Shown here: positions 47,404 to 57,023 of the stretch, in pieces
Layout of the letters: every line of letters starts with the position of its first letter
Numbering within the stretch: the first letter of the stretch is position 1
Assembly: GCA_016715075.1 (NCBI GenBank)
Contig: JADKBK010000004.1
Location: 62,001-126,000 of the forward strand
Direction of reading: 5' to 3'
Length of the DNA: 64,000 bases
From: Bacteroidales bacterium
Lineage (GTDB): Bacteria; Bacteroidota; Bacteroidia; Bacteroidales; VadinHA17
Position numbers and translations under genes: made by a program
The notes under the pieces: model-generated
The model's input: only the letters and a program-made list of their open reading frames with translations
What the model was told of the DNA's origin: nothing
Databases searched by the model: none

Positions 47404-47484
47404 GTTATATTAATATTTTCAATTGCAGGAACCGGGAGATTGTTACAATATAGACCTGATGAAAGTCTGTAAAAATTTATAAAG

Positions 47485-47898
47485 ATGAAGATAGATCATA
47501 TTTGTTTTGCTGTAAAGAACCTTACAGAGGGGATTGTTTATTGGGATGATGTATTCGGGTATAAGCAATATACCCGGATAGTTACAAACACCAGGCAAAA
47601 GGTAAAAGTGACTTTTCTGAGTAAGGAAGATAGTATAATGATCAAGTTGATTGAGCCAACTGAAGGTAACACATCACTTATTAACTTTGTAAACAGGGGA
47701 GGAGGCTTCCATCATCTTTGCTTTAAATGTTCAGATATTGAAGAGCAAATGGGTGAATTATCTAAAAAAGGACTTATCACACTCGTAAGGCCTCAGCCTG
47801 GAGAGGCTTTTAATAATAACAACATAGCCTTTTTACTTGCTAAATACGGCCTCAATTTAGAGTTAATAGACAGTGATGAGAAAGCTGAAATACTCTAG
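47485..47898 (+). CDS. VOC-fold protein (glyoxalase / methylmalonyl-CoA epimerase-like)
   Basis: A 137-residue protein with two VOC half-domains. The first opens KIDHICFAVKNL with a metal-type His, and the second has GFHHLCFKCSDIEEQM; the C-terminal strand LNLELIDSD carries a Glu. These match the metal-site layout of vicinal-oxygen-chelate enzymes, of which methylmalonyl-CoA epimerase is closest in length. A role in a glycan locus is unexpected. It may act on a sugar or acyl intermediate, possibly linked to the acyltransferase or ligase genes nearby. Function unproven. Confidence 0.75.
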   Translation: MKIDHICFAVKNLTEGIVYWDDVFGYKQYTRIVTNTRQKVKVTFLSKEDSIMIKLIEPTEGNTSLINFVNRGGGFHHLCFKCSDIEEQMGELSKKGLITLVRPQPGEAFNNNNIAFLLAKYGLNLELIDSDEKAEIL

Positions 47899-47933
47899 GC
47901 TATTTCTGATGCTTAAATGATTGATTGCTCCGG

Positions 47934-48464
47934 TTAAATTCCGAAGTGCTTCTTTATAATCTTACTCTTTTTAAAATCACTGAGATTTTGGGTTTTGAGC
48001 AGCCCCGGATTCTGAAGGTAGAGGAATTTCTGAATACTCATTTTGAGGATTACCTTTGCGGGATTGCCTACAATTACAGAATTTTCAGGGAATTTACCTC
48101 TTACAACACTTCCTGCTCCGACGATACAATTATCACCTATTATGGTGTTAGGTAATATTGTACAGTTGTTGCCAATAAAAACATTATTGCCGATTTTTAT
48201 TCTTCCAAATACATCAGCAAATTTAATCTCCTCCCGGAAGCACCAGATGGCCCCATCGTGAGTAATGACCACTGTGCCGGCAGCTATTGCCACATGATTC
48301 CCAATTTCTACCAAATATGGCTCGGTTGAGAAAGTCATGGTGTCTAACCGGCAACCCTCTCCAATTTTCATACCCTGGCGGCGCAAATACCTCACCTTAG
48401 TTGCACTGCTGGCTCTCCTCAGTATGAAAACCTGTATCTGATTTATAATAGTACGGAGATCCAT
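47934..48464 (-). CDS. hexapeptide-repeat acetyltransferase (WbbJ/LacA-like)
   Basis: A 176-residue left-handed beta-helix acyltransferase. It has YLRRQGMKIGEGCRL, VEIGNHVAIAAGTVVITHDG with the active-site-type His, IGNNVFIGNNCTILPNTIIG and DNCIVGAGSVVRGKFPENSV, ending in GNPAKVIL. Members transfer acetyl from acetyl-CoA to sugars of O-antigen or capsule. It is 29 bp downstream of the SGNH-like lipoprotein gene on the same strand, so the two may be coupled: one adds and one could remove or exchange acyl groups. Substrate unknown. Confidence 0.88.
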   Translation of the reverse strand: MDLRTIINQIQVFILRRASSATKVRYLRRQGMKIGEGCRLDTMTFSTEPYLVEIGNHVAIAAGTVVITHDGAIWCFREEIKFADVFGRIKIGNNVFIGNNCTILPNTIIGDNCIVGAGSVVRGKFPENSVIVGNPAKVILKMSIQKFLYLQNPGLLKTQNLSDFKKSKIIKKHFGI

Positions 48465-48493
48465 TGGTTATATAAGAATATATTAGTAAAATT

Positions 48494-49286
48494 TTATTCA
48501 GCTTCAGATTGAATTACATCAATAATAAACTTCCCAAACAGAGGTGCAACTTGTGCAGAGAATTTTCTGTTAGGATGAGAGTCATTGGGCCCTGCTGCAT
48601 ATTTATCCTGTAAATAAAGATCCCCTTCCGTCTCATATTTGTAAAAATCCCAGATGAAAATATTGTCATCCTTCGCATCCCATTCTTCAATAATCCAGTT
48701 ATAAAACTCATTTGCCCTTTTAGCTTCATCTTCAGTCATTTCATTTTTTAGTGCAAACGGCCGGAGTCCATATAATAAACTTATTCTCGGGGAACTCATG
48801 CATCTTTTGCTTTAATGCATTATACTGCAATTTATAATTCGCCAGTGTCTTCAGTTCGGAGTTGATATCTGAAGTTCCGGTATCTGCGGCTATTCTGCTC
48901 CCTGGAAAGCAATGTTTGAAGATAATTACCTCATATTGTTTAGTAAGAATCTCAAGGGTCGGTTCCTCAAGATAAGGATTCTCTCCTGAATTTTTTACCC
49001 AGATATTATAGTAATCATATGGGTAATTATTCCATCCATATGGTTTGTCCTGTGGAAAATAGCGATCTGTGATTTTGTAATTTGTGTTATTCCTGCTGTT
49101 ATGGTCCCTGAAGAATTTCTGAACATCACCTTGCCTGGTTAGTTTATAAACGTATGGATTGGTGTTGCCAAGCCAGATATTATTACCGGTACTATGATGC
49201 AGAAATAAAATTTCCTTCATCTCATTATGATTTGAATCACAGCTGAAAAAAATCCAGATTACAAACAAAAATAATATTTGCTTCAT
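48494..49286 (-). CDS. SGNH/GDSL-like hydrolase lipoprotein, frame broken at a 6-A run
   Basis: A lipoprotein starting MKQILFLFVIWIFFSCDSNH, with a lipobox Cys at about residue 16. The block-I-like segment is ILFLHHSTGNNIW, and the late motif PNDSHPN supplies an Asp/His pair, as in SGNH-type esterases. The frame breaks after WTPAVCTK. Removing one base from the T-run at 48744-48749 joins it to NEMTEDEAKRANEFYNWI and gives about 263 residues. Such enzymes remove acyl groups from surface glycans. The HHSTG motif deviates from classical GDSL, so the catalytic class is tentative. Confidence 0.68.
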
Positions 49287-49305
49287 AAGAATTTATCAAA
49301 TATAA

Positions 49306-49313
49306 CAAAGATA
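49306..49313 (-). promoter_or_regulatory. -7 promoter element for the SGNH-like gene
   Basis: The minus strand reads TATCTTTG here, matching TAnnTTTG, 20 bp upstream of the ATG at 49286. The following TTATAT is also shared with the response-regulator promoter at 12267. A -33 box was not clearly seen. Confidence 0.45.
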
Positions 49314-49442
49314 CTTATTATTCTATATAATCTTTTGATAAACTATGTAGCTATTATTTAGAATTTAATTTTGTTTGATTTGCCAGCCTGTCTTTCCGGG
49401 TTTTTACAATTCAGGTAAGCCTTTAGTTTATGAAAAAAAAAA

Positions 49443-49473
49443 GAAGCTATCCTTTTGGGATAGCCTCTTTTTT
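49443..49473. terminator. bidirectional rho-independent terminator
   Basis: GCTATCC at 49446-49452 pairs with GGATAGC at 49458-49464, extended by partial outer pairs. The plus strand continues into six T at 49468-49473, and the minus strand into about ten T (A-run at 49433-49442 on the plus strand). It lies 25 bp past the stop of the minus-strand FISUMP gene and before the SGNH-like gene, so it ends the FISUMP transcript. Confidence 0.75.
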
Positions 49474-49497
49474 AAATATTATTTTGGAATTTCCAAA

Positions 49498-52285
49498 TTA
49501 GTCTTTGATACATCTGATATATTTACCAGCGGTCTTATTGGTAGCACCTCTGTATATTCCGCTATTGGCTCCATCAAGTCGGCGATACCAGGTAGTAACA
49601 GGATCACCAAGGCTTGAGCTCCACCAGTATGTGAATGCGCCAAGAGCCTGGAAAGTTCCATCAACGGCATAACGGTAGCCACCTGGAAGAGCAGAGAATC
49701 CTGTGGTGTTTGTTCCGTTTTCACCTGCATCCCAGCCTGTAGTGTTTTTCAGCTGAGCTCCCTGATCTGTACCGCGCCATCCTAATAAATTAAGATCAGC
49801 TTCGGCTATACCAAGGTATGATTCCATAACACCAAAATCAAAGTCATTCGGAACACGCCATCCCTCCGGACATAATAAGCCAGTATTTACTGTAAACCAG
49901 TTGTAAATAGCTCCGTATAAAGGTTTGTAAGTAGCTTCATTATTATCCATCCAGGAATAAGCAGGAGTTGTAAGAGTTGTCCATGCTGTATTGTCGGTAA
50001 CGTTGACGATCGGAGTATTATCACTCAGCAGTGTGGTTTTGAGGTTTTCAGCCATCCAAAGCTGGGTTCCGATAGCTACAGTCCTGTATGTATTGCCATC
50101 AACATCGGCCAGGCTTGTACTGAAAATGATCTGATTTCCATAACCTGTGCCTGTTGAATTTGTAGCATATGATCTCATGTAATACATCGTTCCTGCTGCC
50201 AGTCCTGTTATGCTGCTGGTGAATGTTGCAGTACCTGTTCCATTGGTTGTCTTGGTAGCCAGTGCAACTGTAGGATTAGCTGTTGTAGACCATACAACAC
50301 CTTTTTCGGTTATACTTCCTCCTCCGTCAGATGAGATTACTCCACCTGAGGCAGCTGCTGTCAGGGTTATTCCACTGACTGCTGTGGTTGTAAGAGTAGG
50401 AACGAGTACAGCATCTGTGGTAAATGTTAAGTCCAGATCCGTATCCGGTTCCGGTGCTGTTTGTTGCATAAGAACGTATGTGATACAATGTACCCGGGAG
50501 TAGTCCGGTAATGCTGCTTGTGAAGGTTGTATTTCCTGTACCATCAGAAGTTTTGGTTGTTAATAATACAGTTGGGTTTGCAGTTGTTGACCAGACAACA
50601 CCTTTTTCTGTTATACTTCCACCGCCGTTACTGCTGATGACACCACCTGAAGAAGCAGTTGTCTGAGTAATTGCAGAAGCTGCAGTTGTTGTAAGAGTAG
50701 GAACTAAAATAGAAGTTGTGGTAAAGATAACTTCATTTCCATATGCAGTACCTACGCTGTTGGTGGCAAATGCACGTACATGATATTGTGTTCCTGGAAG
50801 TAATCCTGTAATATTACTTACATATCCTCCTGTTCCTGTACCATCAGATGTTTTTGTGGTTAAGGCTATTGTTGGATTTGTAGTTGTAGACCATACAACA
50901 CCTTTCTCAGTAATGCTTGCACCTCCGTCAGAAGTGATATTACCGCCTGAAACTGCTGTTGTCTGAGCAATTGATGTAACTGCGGCAGTTGTCAGAACAG
51001 GTTCTCCTACTGCATTGGTTGTGAATGTAAGATCTGCTCCGTATGCGGTACCTGAACTGTTTGTAGCGTATGCCCTTACATGGTAAAGAGTACCTGGAAG
51101 TAATCCGGTGATATTGCTTGTGTATGTTGCAGTACCGGTACCATTTGAAGTTTTAGTTGTTAATGCTACAGTAGGATCTGCAGTTGTAGACCATACAACA
51201 CCCTTTTCTGTAATATTTCCTCCTCCATCATCTGTGATGGTGCCACCAGAAACTGCAGTGTTTAATCCAATTGCAGTTACTGCGGTTGTTGTAACTGTAG
51301 CAGCGCCAACAGGTGTTGTAGTGAATGTAATATCATCACCATAGGATGTTCCTATACTGTTTGTAGCATAAGCACGTACATGGTAAAGGGTACCAGCTAC
51401 CAGGCCTGTTATGTTGCTTGTGAAGTTATCTGATCCTGTGCCATTTGTAGTTTTTGTAGCAAGCGCTGTGGTAGGATCTGCAGTTGTTGACCAGCAAACA
51501 CCTTTAACAGTAATATCAGCGCCTCCGTTAGAGGTAATCGTTCCTCCGGATACTGCTGAAGTGAGTGTAATTGAAGAAGCAACAACAGTTGTAAGAGTAG
51601 GAGCGGTAAGTGCACTTGTAGTAAATGAAACTTCAGATCCATACCCTGTGCCTACACTGTTTGTAGCATATGCGCGTACATAATAGGTTGTTTCAGGCAG
51701 TAAGTCGGTAAGATTACTTGTGAATGTTCCTGTTCCGGTACCGTCAGAAGTTTTGGTAACTAAATCAACAGTAGGACTTGCAGTTGTGGACCAGCAAATT
51801 CCTCTTGCGGTTACAGCGGCGCCACCATCAGTTGAGATATTTCCACCGGAGGCAGCAGTGTTAAATGAAATTGCTGAAACAGCAGTTGTTGCCAGAGTAG
51901 GAACAACAAGCTCGCTTGTTGTAACAGATACTTCATTTCCGTATGCAGTACCGACACTGTTGGTAGCATATGCCCTTATGTAATATAGGGTATTGGCTGT
52001 AAGTCCGGTAATTGCACTGGTAAACTCCCCGGATCCTTTGCCATCAGTGGTATGGGAACCGGAAATTACAGGATTCCTGGAAGTACTCCAACAGACTCCC
52101 CGGGCAGTTACATCTGCTCCGCCGGTATTTGTTATTTTACCGCCACTGGTAACGGAACTAATTGTAACATTAGTCGCATTATTTGTGGTTAAGGTCGGAA
52201 GAGCATCCTCTTTCTTACAGCTGTTGATAGTTACAACGCCCATAAGTAAGCAGAGTAATACTAAAAGTTCTGTAATTTTTCTCAT
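49498..52285 (-). CDS. FISUMP-domain surface lipoprotein with seven repeats, frame broken near 50433
   Basis: A surface lipoprotein (lipobox around NSCKKED) with seven repeats of about 98 residues followed by a C-terminal FISUMP domain (DGNTYRTVAIGTQLWMAENL, NWFTVNTGLLCPEGWRVP, WWSSSLGD). Repeats show YxIRAYATNSVGTAYG and an ARGVCWST or EKGVVWST core. After GTGYGS the frame is lost; removing one C from CC at 50433-50434 restores DLTFTTDAVLV. The repaired length is 928 residues, identical to the paralogue 63 bp upstream in the direction of transcription. That paralogue reads through here, so it shows what the sequence should be. Function unknown; exposure on the surface is likely. Confidence 0.78.
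50115..52202 (-). repeat. seven 98-residue coding repeats in the first FISUMP gene
   Basis: Seven units of about 295 bp, with starts of the type PTLTT(N/T)xA. The first three carry the Cys form GVCWST and the last four the form GVVWST. Each ends with an IRAYATNS/VRAYATNS motif and a GTxYG segment. The order of unit types matches the paralogous gene, so the array predates the gene duplication. Confidence 0.75.
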
Positions 52286-52348
52286 AATAAAATATTTAAG
52301 AATTTGTGTATAAAGTTATAAAAAAAGAAAGTTGCGAGGTTAATTAAT

Positions 52349-55135
52349 CTAATTTTTTAAGCATCTGGCATATTTACCGCCCTCTTTATTAGTAGCTCCT
52401 CTGTGAACATCAGTTCTGTTCCCATCGAGCCTGCGGTACCATGTTGTAACAGGATCGCCATAATCTGAAGCCCACCAGTAAGTGAATGAATCAAGTGCCT
52501 GGAAAGATCCGTCAAGGGCAAAACGATAGCCACCCGGGAGAGCAGAGAATCCGCTGGTATTGGTTCCGTTTTCACCGGCATTCCAGCCTGTGGCACTTTT
52601 CATCTGTGATCCCTGATCAGTCCCGCGCCATCCCAGTAGGTTCACGTCTGCCGGACTTATTCCAAGAGTAACTTCAAGTACACCAAATTCTGCATCGCTT
52701 GGAATATGCCAGCCAGTCGGGCATAAGGTCCCTGTGTTAATAGCAAACCAGTTGTAAAGAGCTCCATATAACGGTTTATATGTTGCTTCGTTGTTATTCA
52801 TCCAGCAATAAGCTAAGGTCGACGTTGCACTCCAGATAGTATTGTCAGTTATTTCCGGTATTGGAGTATTGTCATTCAAGAGGGTGGTCTTCAGGTTTTC
52901 AGCCATCCATAACTGATTTCCGATAGTCACAGTCTTATAAGTATTACCATCAATATCAGCTACGTTTGTACTGAAAATGATCTGGTTTCCATAACCTGTA
53001 CCTGTGGTATTTGTAGCGTAGGATCTCAAGTAATATGTTGTTCCTGCTGCCAGGCCGGTTATACTGCTGGTGAATGTTGCAGTACCAGTACCATTGGTTG
53101 TCTTGGTGGCTAATGCAACTGTAGGATTTGCAGATGTGGACCATACAACTCCTTTTTCAGATATGCTTCCTCCACCGTCAGACGAGATCACTCCGCCTGA
53201 AGCGGCTGCTGTCAGGGTTATTCCACTGACTGTTGTTGTTGTAAGTGTAGGAACAAGTATAGCACCTGTGGTAAATGTTAAGTCTGTTCCATATCCTGTT
53301 CCGGCGCTGTTTGTTGCATAGGAACGTACGTGATACAATGTGCCCGGGAGTAATCCTGTGATGCTGCTTGTGTAAGTTGTATTTCCAGTACCATCAGAAG
53401 TTTTAGTAGTTAGTAATACAGTTGGATTGGCAGTTGTTGACCAGACGACACCTTTTTCTGTTATACTTCCTCCTCCGTTGCTGCTGATGACGCCACCAGA
53501 GGAAGCAGTAGTCTGAGTAATAGCAGTGACTATTGTTGTTGTAAGTGTTGGAAGAGCCACAACTGCAGTGGTAAATATAACCTCATTTCCGTAGGCTGTG
53601 CCCACACTGTTGGTGGCAAATGCACGTACATGATATTGTGTTCCGGGAAGTAATCCTGTAATATTACTTACATAACCCCCTGTTCCTGTTCCATTAGATG
53701 TTTTGGTAGTTAATGCTATTGTCGGATTTGTGGTTGTTGACCATACTACACCTTTTTCTGTAATATTTGCACCTCCGTCAGAAGTGATGTTACCGCCTGA
53801 AATCGCTGTTGTCTGAGCTATTGAAGTAATAGCGGCAGTTGTCAGTACTGGCTCGGCTACTGCGGTAGTTGTGAATGTAAGATCTTCTCCGTAAGCTGTA
53901 CCTGCGCTGTTTGTTGCATATGCCCTCACATGGTAAACAGTGCCCGGAAGTAATCCGGTAATATTACTGGTGAAGGTAGCGGTGCCTGTTCCATTGGAAG
54001 TTTTTGTGGCTAATTCGACAGTAGGATCTGCGGTTGTAGACCATACAACACCCTTTTCAGTAATATTGCCTCCGCCGTCATTTGTAATAGCTCCGCCTGA
54101 AGTTGCGGTTATAAACGAAATTGCACTTACTGCAGTTGTTGTAACTGTAGCAAGAGAAACCGGTGTTGTAGTGAATGTAATATCATTGCCATATGATGTA
54201 CCAATACTGTTAGTAGCGTAAGAACGTACATGGTAAGTAACGCCAGGAGCCAGTCCTGTAATGCTACTCGTGAAATTTTCAGAACCGGTGCCATCAGAGG
54301 TTTTGGTTGCCAGTGCTGTTGTGGGATCAGCTGATGTAGACCAGCAAACACCCTTGGCGGTAATTTCTGCACCTCCGTAGGAAGTTATTGTTCCGCCTGA
54401 TATGGCTGATACAAGTGTTATTGAAGAAGCTGCAACAGTAGTAAGGGTAGGAGCGACAACCGTACTGGTGGTGAATGTAAGTTCAGTTCCGTAAGCAGTG
54501 CCAATACTATTTGTAGCGTAGGCACGTACATAGTAGGTTGTTTCAGGCAGCAAACCGGTAAGATCACTGGAAAAAGCACCTGAACCTGTTCCGTCAGAGG
54601 TCTTGGTTGTTAATTCAATAGTCGGATTTACACTTGTTGACCAACATACTCCTCTCGCAGTTACAGCAGCTCCACCATCAGTTGAAATATTTCCTCCCGA
54701 TGTTGCAGTTGTAAATGAAATAGCAGAAATAGCGGTTGTTGCAAGAGTAGGAATAACAATCTCGCTTGTAGTTACGGAAACCTCATTTCCGTATGCTGTA
54801 CCTACTTTATTCGTAGCATAAGCTCTTATATAATATAGGGTATTGTCAGAAAGTCCGGTAATTGAACTCGTAAATTCTCCTGAACCTTTATTGTCAGAAG
54901 TATGTGACCCTGTAACAACAGGATTCCTGGAAGTACTCCAGCAAACTCCACGTGCAGTTACATCTGCTCCTCCGCTATTGGTTATTTTCCCACCCGAGGT
55001 CATCGAATTAATTGTAACATTTGTTGCATTATTTGTTGTTAAAGTTGGCAGTGTGGGATCTTTCTTACAGCTATTGATAAGTCCAGAGCCCAGGAACAGG
55101 CAAATTAAAATTCCAGCTACTAAAATTCTTTTCAT
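52349..55135 (-). CDS. FISUMP-domain surface lipoprotein with seven repeats, intact paralogue
   Basis: A 928-residue lipoprotein (lipobox region LINSCKKD). Seven repeats of about 98 residues are followed by a FISUMP domain of about 210 residues: DGNTYKTVTIGNQLWMAENL, LYNWFAINTGTLCPTGWHIP, WWASDYGDPVTTWYRRLDG. The repeats resemble fibronectin-like beta-sandwich units. The gene is collinear with, and 63 bp from, the paralogue at 49498-52285, with strong similarity at both DNA and protein level. The open reading frame here is unbroken. FISUMP proteins are common, poorly understood Bacteroidota and Fibrobacter surface proteins; ligand binding is a guess. Confidence 0.85.
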   Translation of the reverse strand: MKRILVAGILICLFLGSGLINSCKKDPTLPTLTTNNATNVTINSMTSGGKITNSGGADVTARGVCWSTSRNPVVTGSHTSDNKGSGEFTSSITGLSDNTLYYIRAYATNKVGTAYGNEVSVTTSEIVIPTLATTAISAISFTTATSGGNISTDGGAAVTARGVCWSTSVNPTIELTTKTSDGTGSGAFSSDLTGLLPETTYYVRAYATNSIGTAYGTELTFTTSTVVAPTLTTVAASSITLVSAISGGTITSYGGAEITAKGVCWSTSADPTTALATKTSDGTGSENFTSSITGLAPGVTYHVRSYATNSIGTSYGNDITFTTTPVSLATVTTTAVSAISFITATSGGAITNDGGGNITEKGVVWSTTADPTVELATKTSNGTGTATFTSNITGLLPGTVYHVRAYATNSAGTAYGEDLTFTTTAVAEPVLTTAAITSIAQTTAISGGNITSDGGANITEKGVVWSTTTNPTIALTTKTSNGTGTGGYVSNITGLLPGTQYHVRAFATNSVGTAYGNEVIFTTAVVALPTLTTTIVTAITQTTASSGGVISSNGGGSITEKGVVWSTTANPTVLLTTKTSDGTGNTTYTSSITGLLPGTLYHVRSYATNSAGTGYGTDLTFTTGAILVPTLTTTTVSGITLTAAASGGVISSDGGGSISEKGVVWSTSANPTVALATKTTNGTGTATFTSSITGLAAGTTYYLRSYATNTTGTGYGNQIIFSTNVADIDGNTYKTVTIGNQLWMAENLKTTLLNDNTPIPEITDNTIWSATSTLAYCWMNNNEATYKPLYGALYNWFAINTGTLCPTGWHIPSDAEFGVLEVTLGISPADVNLLGWRGTDQGSQMKSATGWNAGENGTNTSGFSALPGGYRFALDGSFQALDSFTYWWASDYGDPVTTWYRRLDGNRTDVHRGATNKEGGKYARCLKN
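52985..55052 (-). repeat. seven 98-residue coding repeats in the second FISUMP gene
   Basis: Seven units of about 295 bp. Units 1-3 have GVCWS and units 4-7 have GVVWS, the same pattern as in the neighbouring paralogue. Corresponding units in the two genes look more alike than neighbouring units within a gene. That indicates duplication of the whole gene, with limited later exchange between units. Confidence 0.75.
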
Positions 55136-55370
55136 ATTTACTTTTTTTGAATTTACTTTTTATGAAACAAGAAGATTTTCAGATTGATTGCAGTTAAAAC
55201 CATAAACAAAAAATTGAATCACATTTTCCTTTATCAGTTATGGAACAATATTAACGATATTTTTCCACTATTTATTATATAATTTTGACCAATTACAGAA
55301 AAGTGATGATGAATGACTTTTCTTAATTCGTATTAATAGTTTTTATCCGGGTAAATAATAAATCAATTTC

Positions 55371-56821
55371 TTATTTTTTAATTTTTTTACCTGTCGGACT
55401 TATTGTTAATTCTTCCTGTATTATGTATACCTGAGGAACCTTGAATTGTGCAAGATGTTTTGAACAGTGCTTCATTATTGATTCCCTGGTGATAATATCA
55501 CGTGCATCTTTCCTGATTATTACCGTAGCCTTCAGCATCTCTCCCTCAATATTGTCTTCAACCCCTTCTATGGAACAATCAATAACCTCAGTTAGTTCAA
55601 GTATCACTGCTTCAATTTCCTTTGGACTAATCCGTTTCCCCCGGACTTTGATAATCTCTTTTTTTCTGGCTGTCAGGTAGATGTATCCATCCTTATCAAC
55701 GGTACCAAGATCTCCGGTATAGAGCCAGCCATTTCGAATAGTCAGATCAGTGCCCTCTTTATCAGCAAAATAGCCCATCATTATATTATCTCCTCTGGCT
55801 ATCACTTCGCCTGTTTCCCTGGCTTGATGTCAACGCCATTTTCGTCAACGACTCTGAGTTCAACATCAGGAATCCCTTTACCCATCGACCCCTTTTTCTC
55901 ATCGTACATGTCAGGCGGAAGATAAGATAATCTGGCAGTCGCTTCGGTTTGTCCATACATAACGAAAAATTTGATTTCCGGGAAACTCTCACGGAACTCA
56001 TCAATAAAGATTGGCGCCAGTTTACCTCCTGCCTGGGTAACGTATTTTAAATCAGGAAATTCAGATTGCCTAAATGAGTCTGATTTCCTCAGAAGAATCT
56101 GATAATGGCTTGGTACACCTGCAAATCCGGTACATTTCTGTTCCAGCAGGTCTCTTATGATTCCACCAATGAATATAAAGGAGTTATTAAATACCACGGA
56201 TCCGCCTGCTCTCAGATGTGTGTGCAGGAGAGACAGCCCATAACAATAGTAGAATGGAAGAACAACTAGCATTCTGTCATCCTGTGTTAATTTCAGATAT
56301 TTAATGATCGATTCTGTGTTGGCAATCAGGTTTTTATGAGAGATCATAACACCCTTGGGTTTGCCGGTTGAGCCTGAAGTGAAAATTATCTCAGCGCATT
56401 TTTCTCTGTCAAACTCACTTTCAGCCTGTTTCATTACTCCGGATTTGTATTCAGACAGTGTATCCGGAAAAATGATCCTTTCAGATCCTGTATCGAGCCG
56501 TCTCGCAATATCTCTTGTAAAGAAGAGCATTGCAGGATCTGTTAATTCACTGATGTACGAGAAATTTTCCTTTTCAATACTGGGATCAAGAGGTATGCAG
56601 ATATTCCCCGATTTAATTATTGCGAGGTATGATACAAGAAAGAACACATTATTAACTGAGATTAGTATAATATGTTTGTCATGGCCGACCTCTTTATTCA
56701 GCCATGATGCAAGCTCCAGTGAGGAACGATTGAGTTCGTTAAATGAAATTTCTTCCTTGCCAACAAGAAATTTCTTTTCAAGGCTTGCAGTTTTTTCGAA
56801 AAAATAATCAAATGCATTCAT
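55371..56821 (-). CDS. acyl-AMP ligase (ANL superfamily), frame broken at 55817
   Basis: An adenylate-forming ligase of about 483 residues when repaired. The ATP-binding loop TSGSTGKPKG is at about residues 150-160, with VMYGQTEAT downstream. The C-terminal subdomain has GWLYTGDLGTVDKDGYIYL and ends with the catalytic Lys in SPTGKKIKK. The frame is lost after KPG. Adding one G to the three at 55817-55819 gives ETGEVIARGDN, the expected continuation. These enzymes activate a carboxylic acid and load it on CoA or ACP. The nearby ACP gene makes ACP the likely acceptor. The pair would fit an acyl or amino-acyl decoration of the glycan. Confidence 0.8.
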
Positions 56822-57023
56822 GTTGTCGGATCTGAAGGTTCTGGAATTATATATCAGCCAAAATGTTAGTCTGCATTCTAAATCAGATAATTAGTATTTT
56901 TTGTCTGTTTCATAAGAACCACATTTAAGTAATGTTGGTATACAGAGATGCCTGATAATCTTAGCAGCGTTTCCGATTAACCGTTATACTTTTCTTAATA
57001 AGAATGATTATATCAGCTAAGGT

